Position numbers and translations under genes: made by a program. From assembly GCF_024713945.1 (NCBI RefSeq), contig NC_134686.1, positions 582,001 through 646,000 on the forward strand: a stretch of DNA of 64,000 nucleotides. Direction: 5' to 3'. The notes beneath the pieces are model-generated. The model was not told where the DNA came from. It worked only from the letters and a program-made list of their open reading frames with translations, and searched no databases. This DNA comes from Dermatophagoides farinae. Its lineage: Eukaryota; Arthropoda; Arachnida; Sarcoptiformes; Pyroglyphidae. Positions 1 through 13,101 of this stretch are shown one piece after another (within the stretch, counting starts at the first letter, position 1; every line of letters starts with the position of its first letter).

Positions 1-1813
1 ATGGCAAAAGCAATGTAGCAGATACAATCAAGTAAAGTGTTCAAAAAAAACAAAACAAAACAAAACACACCAACTATGCAGGTGATTAATTAGTAAAGAT
101 TGGATTTTTTTTTGTCTTTCGTTATTTTTCACTTTGCAATTTTTTTTCATAGATTCTTTGAAGAGAATTTCGATTACTTTATTTGCAAATAAATAACACA
201 TGAATAGCCTAAAGTTTTTTTTCATTCATTCATTCATTTTTGATGTCGATTAGAGAGAGAAATAGAGAGAAAAAAAAATTCAATTTCAAACCACCACCAT
301 AGTGGCTAGACAAAGTTTCGTTGTAATATAGCCGATGCTAATGCCAATGCCAATGCCGATGATGATGATGATGATGATGAAAAAAAAAAGTTTTAGAACC
401 GCTAAAACTTATTCCAGGTTTTTTTTTCTCTCATTCCATTCACAACAAACGTTAGTTTATACCAACTTTAAGCTTGATTCGATTCGATTCGTTTCTTCTT
501 TAAGATTGGTGAAAAAAAATACATAAAGGAAAGAGAAAAAAAGTGAAGCAAAAAAAATAACAACAACAAACAGACAGAGAGAGAGAGAGAGAGAGAAAGA
601 AAAACTTTTTTTTTTCACAGAATGGATCAAGGCAATCTCGGAAAAGGTGTGTTGCGTGTGTGTGTGTGTATGTATTGGACATCCACCACTATTTAATGTT
701 TGTGATGATGCTATTCAATTTCAACAATAAGAAGAATATTCTGGCGCCGACGCTATTCAATGGTAGCACATATACACATACACACACACACCGACACACA
801 TACAACATATATATACCACCAAAAATTTAATGGACCAAATTATTTTCATTCCACGTTCACTTTGATCATTAGAAGGGGCAGAATGAAAAAAAAATGAAAA
901 GAAAATTCGGTATTCTTGACACACAAGCAGAATCTGTAAAAAAAACGGCAAGAACGCTAAACGTGTGCATGTATATGTGTGTTTTTCGTTTTTTTCTCAT
1001 GTTCAACAGAACCAAAAAAAAAGCTTCAGGTTCAGTTTTTATTTCCACTATATTCTGTTCATACACACACACACACGCATACAGGCTGGATTCTGTATTT
1101 TTTTTCTCTATTTTTCATATCTAATTCTCAGTTTGGTTCAGTGGCTTTCAAAAGTATGTTGTAGCTGTGCTTTGCTGTGTTGTGTTTGTTTGTTTTCTTT
1201 TTTTTTCTCTCTCTCCACATATAATACACTACTGTTGCTGTTTCATCATTTTTTTTCTTGCCAATATAACCAATACATATATATATATGTTTTTCATTAC
1301 CAGAATATATATATATATTGTTGCTCCATCGGAATATTCTTTTTATATTTTTTTTTGCGCGCCAATCACAAATTTTTTTTTTCATAACAAATAAACATAC
1401 GCACACATACAGAAATTGTTGTCAGAAGAATAAACATCATATACTATGTGATGATCGAATCTTCTTGTTCTGTTTGATTTTATTCAGAATTTTCTTTTCT
1501 GTTTCATCTAATTTTTTTACGGTGAATAAAAAAAAATATTCTGTGCTATCTGTTCTACATGTGATTAGTGAATTATCAGTGTGTGTGTGTGAAGAATAAT
1601 CAAGAATCTAGCGACGAATGAACGAGAGAAAAAAACAACAATTTTTGAATGAGTTGAATGCCGTCCATATGATGATTGGATTTTTTTTAATTTCACTTTT
1701 TTTTCCTCGTTTGTGTATGATGATGATTTCAGACAGAACCATCTCATCTTCATTTAAATATTTCTACAATAACGCAAAATGAACAAAGTTCACAGCATCA
1801 TTAAATTATATAA

Positions 1814-1833
1814 ACACACGAATATTCGTGTGT
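1814..1833. repeat. 20-bp perfect palindrome
   Basis: The sequence reads ACACACGAATATTCGTGTGT and equals its own reverse complement. It directly abuts the GGTGTT array that begins at 1834. It could be a cruciform, a dimer binding site, or a by-product of repeat expansion. Confidence 0.8.
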
Positions 1834-1877
1834 GGTGTTGGTGTTGGTGTTGGTGTTGGTGTTGGTGTTGGTGTTGG
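1834..1877 (+). repeat. (GGTGTT)7 hexanucleotide array
   Basis: Seven perfect copies of GGTGTT are followed by GG. The G-rich unit resembles a degenerate telomere-type repeat, but it is not the usual arthropod TTAGG and is internal to the contig, so it is treated as a simple satellite. Confidence 0.9.
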
Positions 1878-2751
1878 ATCGGTACATGAAAAGTTGTCTT
1901 CACTGTTGAAATTGTACCGACAAACATACACAAAATAAACAGAAAAAAGAAAAATCAAATTCAATGTACTACTTATATTTGAAAATTGAAATATTTATGA
2001 GGTGCAAAATCTTTTGTGGTATTTTTTTTTATTTTATTTTATTTATAAACGCACGAAAACACGAAAATTGTTTGTAGGAAAAAGAAAACCCAGAAAATTG
2101 ATATCGATGAATTGCATTGATCCAGGATTCACACTATCGATTATTTTTTATGAAGCAAAATTCATATAACCGGTTTTCTCCCGGAACCACGTTACCAAAC
2201 GAAAACAAACGACCAAATGAAATAAAATGACCACCACCAGCAATAAAAAAAAATTGCCAATCAGTGATGCGCGTGATTTGTGGAACGAAAAAAAACAACA
2301 ACAGCGAAAAAAAAATCATACCGATGATGGATGCACCAAGAGAGAAAAAAAAATTTTTCGAAATTCACACATCATGAAGCTAATCTAATTTAATCCAGTT
2401 ATCAGTCATCGTTTTTTTTCTCTTTTAATTTCATCATATATCACAAACCAACATCATAATCATCGTCTATATTGATGTGAAGTAAACCAAAATATAAATA
2501 ATAAAATAATGAACAAATTGTGGCCGATTTATTATTATGAAAAATTATTCTAGCGAAAGCGAAAAAAAAACGAAAATAATTCTTCAAATGCACACACAGA
2601 ATACTAAAAATGAATTTTGATACGTCAAAAAAAATTGTTTTTCTCCATGTCATCATTGATTGATTGTTCACAAATGATGTGTGCACAAAGGGATGAAAAA
2701 AAAAATTTTTTTTTCTTTCAAATCAATTCATTATTAATAATGAAGAAAAAT

Positions 2752-2799
<48 letters not shown>

Positions 2800-2806
2800 A
2801 ACAACT
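2752..2806 (+). repeat. (AAC)n trinucleotide tract
   Basis: About eighteen AAC/AGC units, with a TTG-rich complement (about 2914-2939) roughly 110 bp downstream. The two tracts could pair as a hairpin if transcribed. Confidence 0.85.
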
Positions 2807-5800
2807 AGAGAGTGGTTGTATTCGAATTTTGGAATTGAAACCATCAGTATGTGCAGATAGAATGTTTCAATATTCTGGTTTCCACTAGCATTTTTTTCTA
2901 TTCTCTTTTTTTGTGGTTGTTGTTGTTGTTGTTGTTGTATCAATATCTTTTCTGTTTTTGAACATAATCACATTATATATTGACAAATAATCAAATTATC
3001 ATCATCATCATCATCCATTTATTCTGTGAACAATTTCACACACGCACAAGTTTCATCATTTTGGATACATACATATCCATCCAGTGTTAATGTTCATTTT
3101 GTTTTGTTTTTTCTTCATTGTTCTCAATGCTAAAGATCAATGTTTCTATATCAAGTTTCAATGTTGGTGTGTGTGTTTGTTTGTGTTTATGGTTTGCGTT
3201 CTGTTTGTTTTCATATCAAATCTTCTAACATCTATTATATCACATCTGTGTGTGTGTGTGTGTGAATCAATTATATGAAACTATTCTTATAATGTAGGTG
3301 GATGTGTTGTTAATGTATTCAATGTTTTTGTGTTTTTTTTTTTTGTTTTGTTTTGTTTTTACTATTAATAGATTTCATCATTGAGATTCTGTTCATCATT
3401 TGTTGATTGTTACGTCAGCAGCAGCAGTAGCAGTAGCAGCAGTACCAATGCGAATAATTTTCATAATGATTCATTGTGGATAATAATGGCCAATCATCAG
3501 AAATCTTCTATTTATTATTATCATCATTATTATCATTGTGAATGTGAAGATATTAATAATTCATTTTGTCATCAATAATAACAACAAAAACAACAACAAC
3601 AACAACGACGACAACAACAATAATAATCATCATCATCATTATCATTTACCATTGTGTGTCATCATCACATTTATATCTGATCATCATTATTTGTTGTTCA
3701 TTTGTTTTTGTTTTTTTGGTCATTATCATTTATTTATGGGAAAAAAATCACAACAAGAAAAAAAATGAAAAATTTTTCAATATTTCAATCTCAATCAAAA
3801 TTGGACTTGAAGCAAGCAAACAAAAAAAAATGAAAAAATAAAAAATCCAATAAATCAAATTTGATTCATGTGATCCAGGTAAGTTGAAATGAATCGACAG
3901 AAAAAAATGAAATGAAATGAAATGAGTGAGTGAGAGCGAAAAAAAAACGTGATATCCCGTTAATGTCAATGTGAAAATATTTTTTTTTTCTATCTTACGG
4001 AAAACAATAATAAACATGGTAGTACATGGTATGATGTGATACATCTGATATTGGCAGATGATCATTTTTTTTTGTTTTTTTGGTTTGGGTTTGGGTTTCT
4101 TGATTCTTATCCAAGTCTCGAATGATTTTTTTTTTGTTTCACGGAATATATATAAGAAGAATGTAACTCGTCAAAAGTAACGTCATTTTTTTTTTTTTTT
4201 TTTTTTTGGTTCTGGTTAGTCAAGTTCCATTAAGTTTGATTAGATTTTTTATTTGATAGCTTGTAAAATAGTAAGCACGCTGTTAGCTGCTGCTGCTGCT
4301 GTAATAATTTGGTTGGTGGTTTTTCGAATCGATTCTTGAAAAAAAAAAGAAAACTCCAAGATTGTTATAGAGAGAGAGAGAGAGAGAGAATAAAAATGAA
4401 ATTACCTAAACCAAAAACAAAAGAACCATGGTGCAATGTGTGTGTATATATGATAGTGACTACTGTGTATTTTATATCGAACGGAAAAAAATCGAATAAA
4501 ATTCCCAAACACCATGATGATGAAGAAGGAGAAGAAAAACTTTTCATATATCTATAGATATATCTGTCGATCAAATTGTACTTGCTGTCACAAATTTTTT
4601 TTTTTTTTTTATTCCTGACATAAACACACACACACACAAAATAAAAGACAACAACAACATAGATAGATAGAAAAAAAAATTATTAAGACGTAGCTTAGTA
4701 TAATGTGTCTAGTTGGACGAAAAAAAAAATGAAAATTTTCTCATTTCTCATTTGTTTTAAATGGCCAAACAAAACAAAACAAAAAAAAAGAAACTAGATT
4801 ATAGGGAGAAGAAAACTCTGCCCATTTATTTTTTCTTATTGAAAAAAAATTGACCATCAAAATTTGATCATCATCGGATTCACTGGATTATTTATTTTCC
4901 CAATTTTTTTTTTTGCTCTCCTGATAATAATGATGAATTGTGACAATCATCATTGATTGAAATGAAAATTGGATTTGATTTGTCAAATTGAATTTTTTTT
5001 TATTTTTTTTCGCCAAATCCATACATTTGAAATCGATACAAATGGTCAATTGTGAGTGTGTGTGTGTGTTTTAAATTGATTTTAATGAACAATAAAAAAA
5101 ATAAATGGCCATTTCATTTTATATAGATTTTATTGTTTTTTTTGTGAAGAAGCAATTAAGATTATTTTTATGGCCAAAAGACATTTATTATTGATCCAAA
5201 AGATTCAATTTTTTTTTCATTGAAAAAAATATTGGATCGTTATCTGAAACACGTTCTGTATTGTTATGCTATAAATAGAATTTATGTTCCAGAATCAAAA
5301 CCATGACCATGACCACAAAACAGCAGATATATGCAAACAAGTTTTTTGGCTAAAAAAAATTTTCATTTCTGACAAAAATAGAAACAAAAAAAAAGCCAAA
5401 ATTTTTTTTCTCGATTTTGACATTTTATTATTATCTTGTTCACATAAACCAATTTGTATCAATCAAATGTTTTATGTTTTGTTTTTGTTTTTTTTTTTTT
5501 TTTTTTTTGGAACAATCCAATAAAATACTGAATATTGTGAATTAGTTTGAACCACAACAGGAATTTTTTTTGCTGGTTTTTTTTCTGCATTAACGGTTCA
5601 TTTATTCATTCATACAGAATAATGTGATGATCAAAGAATCTTTTCTTTTTTTTTTGCCAAAAGAATTTCGATGAAAGAATGGAAAAAAATTTTTTTTCAT
5701 TCAGGTTGTTTTATCGTTTTTTTTTCTTTTAAACCAAAGTTGTTGTTGTTGAAAAAAACTCATTCAAAGTGAAAAAAAAAAATTTCTGATCCTTTTTTGT

Positions 5801-8800
5801 GATATCAATGATGATGATGATGGGCCAACAAAACACAAAACAAAAACAACAATCATGTCTGCGCCTGTGAAACATTAGTGTTGTTGTTGTTGTTGTTGTT
5901 TTGTCTATCAATCCAATTTATCTATTAATAACCAATACTATATTTCTATATTTATTTTAGAGTCATAAAAATATCGGAGCAAAATCGATTAACTCCATCT
6001 TTTATTATGATCATCATCATTGCGCTATTATCACTATTATAGTCTCTTGTTATTTTTTCATTCTTTAGGCTATCAAAAAAAAAAAAAAAAAAACGAAAAC
6101 GAAACCACAGCCACCACCACCATCACCACTATCATCATCATCATCCACGTCAGCTAGCTAGCTTTATTTGTGTGTATGTGGTACACAAACCTTACGTCTT
6201 TCTTATATACAAACATTAAAATGAGAAGAAAAAAAATTTTATTCTGCTGTTTCGTTATATATATATCGCATTTAAAACCATAAAATGAAATTGGTAAACA
6301 TTGAAATTGAATGAGGAAGTGAAAATAAAGTGGCCGAATCAAATTATTTTTACATACACACACACACACACACACACAGACAGATGCTGTTGATGTTGAA
6401 ACACATAAAGGTCATGATTTGATTTGATTTGATTTGATTTGATTTCATTCACTCTCTCTCTCTCTCTTTCGATTTTGATTAAAATTACGAATCTTTTTAT
6501 TATCATGATCAAATTCAAATAAAGATAAAATTCTAGAAAAAAAAACCACAAGAAAAGAAAAAGTTGATACAAACAAACAAACGAAACAAAACAAAACAAT
6601 CGAAAAATCAACAAATTACGTAGGAATTTTCCATTTTATTCATTCTCAAAAAATTACGTCACACACACACACACATTTAATCAAACCGGAAATTAAAGTC
6701 AAGTCAAGTTAGTCATTGAATGAATGAATGGTGGAATTATGAATTTGACAAAAAAAAAAAAAATTTTTTTCTTCTTCTTCTTTTGTATTCATTCACAATT
6801 GATAATAATGTTTTGTTAATAATGTCTGTCTGTCTGTTTTATTCCAAAACAAAAAAAAAAACAAAAAAAAATTATGAAAAAAAATATAAAAAAATAAAAA
6901 ACAAAATAACGACAATCTGTATGTGTCACGCACCATGGTAACGTATATTATTCGTAGAAATAGTGAACAAGTGAATGAATGAATGAATGAATCAAATACA
7001 CACACACAAAAAGTGTGTACACACACACACACACACACTACACAATAGAAATCAACATTAGTGAAAACAATATATAAAACAAACGTGTCCATGTACATTA
7101 TGTGTGTGTGTGTGTATGAACAAAAATAACAACTCTCCAGCTCGATAGAAAATGATGATTCTGAGGATTTATTATTATTGTGACACACACACACACATAC
7201 ACAATGGGTGATCCAAACCCCTGAAGAGAATATCAAAAAAAAAACCGATAATCATGGAAAAAAAACAAAACTAAACCATGAAAGAGAAAAAAAAGAACAA
7301 AAAAAAATTGATGATGATAATGGCCATCTTCACTTTCTTTGGTCCAGTATTTTTTTTTTTTCATTTTCATTCCACGATTGTTTTATAACAATAATATGAA
7401 CTAAAATGATCAAAATGATCCTATACACACACACACACACATTACGACTACAACGATGACGAATTTTCAAGATCATTGGATCCCCGATCTCACCCCCCCC
7501 CACCACCGCTACAAAAGCGCCAAGGATGTTGAAACAAAACAAAAATCTGACCGTTATTGTTTTTTTTTTGTTTCTGGAACATGTCCATGTATCAAAAAAA
7601 AAAAAAACAAAAACACGGACATTATATTTTTTTTGTCACACAAAAATGGTGATTGAGCAATACAGAACAAAAAAAAAAATCATCGTGCATTGAAGTAGTA
7701 TAATAGTTGTAAATTGTTTCAAGTGAAAATAAAACACAAACCAAAAAAAGCTTTGCGACAAAAAAGATTGGTGTTATTTTTTGTTTTTCGCTGAATCTTT
7801 CGATGATAATGGGCCATTGTTTGTTTGTTTGTTTGTACCCCCCAAAAAAAAGACAGTATTTGGTACAAAAATTTTCAAAACAAAACCCATCAACATGGTG
7901 ATAATCGACCATTTTTTTTTCTTTCTCTCTTTCTCTGGTGGTGGTAATATAAATCGGTTTCATTTGATCGTGATTTTGGTTCTCGTTTTGTTGTTGTTGT
8001 TGTTGTTGTTGGTAAATGATTCATGTTTACAAATGAGAAAACAAAAAAAAATAAAAGAACAAAAGCAAATATTTTTTTTTGTTGTTCTTTGCCCATCTAC
8101 TTGCTCATTTATTGATACAAATTATCGATGAATTTTTTTTCCGTTTTATTTTGTTTTGTTTTGTCACTGTTTCATTATACTGTGTAAAGAGATCAAGAAA
8201 AAAAATTGTCCATTGAATCATAGTGGAGTATTTATAATTGATCGGATTGTTCAATGTTTATTCATCATTCATTGATTGATATTGGTTTTTTTTTTGATCC
8301 ATTACCCAAAATGGATGCAGATGATGATGATATTAATGGTTAATTGATATATTCATGGAATATTCTTTACTTTCTTGGTCTATGGTTAATGAGAATGGTT
8401 AATGCATTCAAGAATTATATATAAGTTGTGAATGGAGAAAAAAAAACGAATAAGTGATTGATACACACACACACAAAAAGTGTGAATTTTGTAACAATGT
8501 GTATATCTTTTGGTATGTTTTTTTTCCAGAATCAAAGAATTTCGAAGTAAATTTATTTATCCTACTACTACTACTACTACTACCAGGTTTACATTATCCA
8601 TCGACCATTTTTTTTGTTGTTGTTGTTATTTAGTGGCCATCATTCTATTGTATCACAAGATATATAAACCATTTTGAAGATTAGAATTGAGCACGGGAAT
8701 TTGATGGCAAACAAAAACAAAAAAACAAAAAAAAAAAAAAAAAGAAAAGCCTGGAACGACAAATCGAATTATCGAAACAGCACTCAGTTTTGCCGAAAAA

Positions 8801-9244
8801 AAAACGAATAAGAAAAGAATAAAATTCGATCAGCTAAATTAATGACAACAAAAGACAAAAAAAAAACCCGAAACAATAGTATCAGAATGTATTCACAAAG
8901 TAAAAAAAAAAGAAGAAGAATGTGAAAATGAAATTAAATGAAGAAAAACGTGAAAAAAAATTATAGTAGACAACTATAGAAAATCGACAAAAACCACAAA
9001 ATTCTTTTGTTGTTTTCTGCTGCTGCTGCTGTGGTTGATTGTTGATTGTTCAATTCAATTTCAATATGTTGCCATTCAACATTTTGTTTCGTCATTTTTA
9101 ATTGTTTTCCAAAAGATCGAGAATTTCACTTTGTTCCAACAATGTGAAAAAAAAACAACAACAACCATTGATTTTTGTTGTTTTGATTCTTGTTCTGAGT
9201 ATTTTCAAAAACAAAATCATCCATTTGATAAATGAATTATTATC

Positions 9245-9277
<33 letters not shown>

Positions 9278-12200
9278 TTTGTAAATGATTTATTGCACGC
9301 AAACTGTATCCTGAACTGAATTTTTATCCACTGATAATTATTATTCAGGTTTTTTTTTGTTTTATGCTGTTGTTATTGCACATTTACACTAATCACATAT
9401 ATCTGATTATGAATGAATGAATGAATAATAATAATAAAAATTGTTTGAAAATTCATGGCCAAAATGTACGAAATAATCCTATCAATGAGAGCGAGAGTGA
9501 AAAAAAAACAAAACGATAATGGCAACGGTATTTGTATTTGTATTGGGTAATTCAAACAAACAAACAAAAAAAATGATGATGATTTTGATAATGGAAATGT
9601 TATAACACACACACACACACACACACACATTACTAATCAACAAATCAATCAAGCAACAATAACGAAATTCAGGTTCAATCACATCATCATCACCGAATGT
9701 ACCGAAAACGGTATCAGACAATAAACCATTTCATGTAAAAAAATGTCCCAAATGGATTCATTCATTCAATACATTGCCATTGCATTGAATTTGCAATTTC
9801 AATCCATTCATAATGTATTGAAAGAGAAATAAACAGAATCAGAATCAAAATTAAAGCAAAAATGTTTGTTTATTGTTCACCTTTGAATGACGAAATAATA
9901 TTCTCTTTTTTTTTGTTTTGTTTCCATTTCATTTCTAATATTTACTTTTGAATTCTTTCGAATTCATCAAGAATCTTTTTTTTTACTGCATGTTTTTTTT
10001 TGTTTTGTTTTCATTAAATTCTTTGATCTAAGTTTTTGGAGAATTTAGTTATTCTTTCATTGATTGTTTCACGTTGATTTTTTTTTTTGGTTGTTGTTGT
10101 TGTTGTCAGATTGTTCGAGACCACCTGGGGGCAAACATTGTTTTCTGATTTTTTTCTCTTGCTCTCGATTCTTTACTGGTTCATTTATTCTTCATTACAT
10201 TTGTCAATAATATGAATCAGGAATGAAAAAAAAATTCCAAAAAAAAAAAATTTATTTTCTGCATTAGCAAACAACTGGCTTTTGATCATCTTTTTTTTTC
10301 TCTCTCTCTCTATACATATACCAATAATTCTAATTACTGTGATTCTTTACTTGTGTGTGCGTGTGTGTGTCTCAAATGATTTACATCATCATCATCATCA
10401 AATTCAACCAGAATGGATAGTTTTATTCAGCTCATTTTTTTTTCATTGTTCCACAATTCATTGTTGTGGATAATATATATATGCCCACCATATATGGAAA
10501 AAAAACCAACCGTAAAGTATGAAAAAAAATGAAATGAAATGAAATTTGTCATACAGTTGAATAAAACAGGGGCGACGAAACCAAAAAAAAAAAAAAAAAA
10601 ATCAACTGCAAAATATAATTTACTGGCTGTGCTTGGCTTCATTTTCATTTTCAATTTTTTTTTTCGTTCGTTCATTCGTTGGTTGGTTAGTTGGTCGGAA
10701 GCTCATTAAAATGTTGATTATTGTCAAAATTCAAACGAACATAAAAAAAGAAAGAATCGACTAAATAATTTTCAAAATTTATTCTTCACAAAAAAAAACA
10801 TAATGGCCATAGTGGAAAATTTCAATTTGCAATTGTCATGTCCAAAACACACATAAACACCCACACCCACACATGCACAATCGTGATTGACCTCTAGCAA
10901 TTTGTTTTGGAAAAACTTGAAAATTTAAAAAAAAATGAAAAATTTTTCAATTGATGCATTGAAGAATTCAATGAATTTGCAATTAAAGATTGCTATATCA
11001 TGATGATAATCATTTTTGTCAATCAACCTAAATAATTTGTTTTTCTTCATTAATTATTCGTGTATATATAGTTTCCAAATTCCAGAATCCAAATTCAATT
11101 GTCATGTTATTGTTTTTCTCTCTCTCTCTCTCATTCTCTATATAAATATATTCTGTAGATATATTAATTTGAATCCGGAATAATAAGAATTCTACTAATA
11201 CAAACGATAACCATCAGGAAAAAAAAGGCTTGACAATCGAATCATTCGCATCATCATCGTCATTGAATTAATTTGCCTATTTTTATCTATTTATTCAATT
11301 CAAATAAAGGTTTCTGTTTTCGTTTTCAAACAACTTAATCAATTTGATTCTGTATGTATATTCAATTCGATTCGATTCATTCGATTTTAATCTACATTGG
11401 TGATTTTTTTTCATCATCATCATCATCATCATCATAATCATCATATATAGAAATTGAAAATAGCAACAGCCAAATGTATTATTCTGCAAAATTCTCTACC
11501 AAAAAAAAAAAAAAAAAACAAAAAACAAAAAAAAACTACTAGAGTCACATATCACGCAATCTTGATTATTGTTGTATTAGATTTCGTGATTCAATGATGA
11601 TAATGGTTATTTTGTCGTCGTCGTCGTCGTCGCAGTCGTCGTCGCTGTTGTTGTTGTTGTTGTTATTGTTGTTGATAATCACGATCGAAAATGAAACAAC
11701 AATACAGCGAAAAAAAAATTTGATTCCAATTCAACTTTTAAAGCGAAAAAAAATCAATTAATCAGTGTTTTTTTTTGATCTAGTTTTTTCCCCCATAAAC
11801 AATGACAATACTGGAACATTTTTTTTTACATCCAATTCTAATTTGATCGACAACAACAACAACAACAACGCATAAATTATTCGATTCAATATTGACATTC
11901 ACCACATTATATTAATATGGATGGATGAATGGATCAATGATGTGAATTCAAAATCAAAATTAATGCGTTTACCATGATGATGTTTGTGTGGCACATAAAG
12001 ATGGTCAAAATGTGTGCAACAACAACAGCAGAAAAAAAAATTACAAAATGACAAAATAACCAAACAACATAATGAAGACAAAACTGTTCACGAATGTAGT
12101 GTATATTTATTCGTTTTCTTCATTTTGTTTAGCCAATGATATCGACTCTCTTACTCTTTGACATTAATATACCACTTTTTTTTCTGTTTATTTTCTGGCC

Positions 12201-13008
12201 ATGATAAGGTTCAAGCAAACGAAATGACTAGATGACAGTAATTTGAAATCATGGTAAAAAAAATTTTCCACCACAGATTTTAGCATCATGATGATGATGA
12301 TGAAAAATAGAAATAGTAGAAAAAGATAAGTAGTCCATAGGGACAAAAACACATGTTGTGTAATAATAAATTTCATATATGAAATGAATTAGGTCTTAGT
12401 AAGTAAATAAATAACAAACAGGTCAAACATTGAATTACAAATAAGGAAAATAAACAAACAAACAAAAAAATTTCCATTAAATCAATCAATCAATTCGATA
12501 AAACATATCTACCTAACAAGAATTGATGAAATTCAATCATCAATCAATGAAATAGAAAACAAAATATGATGGAAAAAAAATTCCTATTCCTATAAATCAA
12601 ATCGAAAGTCCTAATTATTCGATTCAATTTGTGAAACCTACACACAGAAACATAAACAAATTACAGGTATTCAATAGATTCATTTTTCTATTCTATCATC
12701 ATTATCATCATCATCATGATTTAATCATATCATTTCATGAATGGGAAAAAATAGAAATTGTTGATTAATATGAAAAATGAATGAACTAATGATGATTTTT
12801 GTTCATTATAACAACAACAGCGACAATAATGAGAAAAAAAGAGAATATCAATATTATCATCATCATCATCATCGTCGTCGTCGTCGTTGTCGTCGTAGCC
12901 TCTGTCATCATCATAATGATGATCATCAATATCAATAAAAAAAAATAGACATATGTCTGTGTTTATGACGGACATGTAAAAATAGACTCAGACTCAGTAA
13001 AAAAAAAA

Positions 13009-13101
13009 CAACAACAACAACAACAGCAACGACAACAACAACAACATTATTAGACATTTGTGACAATGTTGTTGTTGTTGTTGTTGTTGCTGCTGCTGTT
13101 G
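13009..13101. repeat. Inverted (CAA)n/(TTG)n pair forming a potential hairpin
   Basis: A CAA-rich tract (13009-13046, with CAG and CGA interruptions) is followed by an 18-base non-repetitive spacer and a TTG-rich tract with CTG units (13065-13101). The arms are largely complementary, so the segment could fold into a stem of about 35 bp. Confidence 0.75.

Noticed and set aside
1834-1877. GGTGTT array as a telomeric repeat
   Set aside because: Not the known arthropod TTAGG unit, only seven copies, and internal to the sequence.
10090-10145. GTTCGAGACCACC resembling a tRNA B box
   Set aside because: No A box at the right distance and no cloverleaf; flanked by poly-T and TTG repeats.
12840-12910. 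Asp-rich antisense frame over ATC/GTC repeats as an acidic protein
   Set aside because: A pure microsatellite translation, open in several frames with no flanking coding signal.
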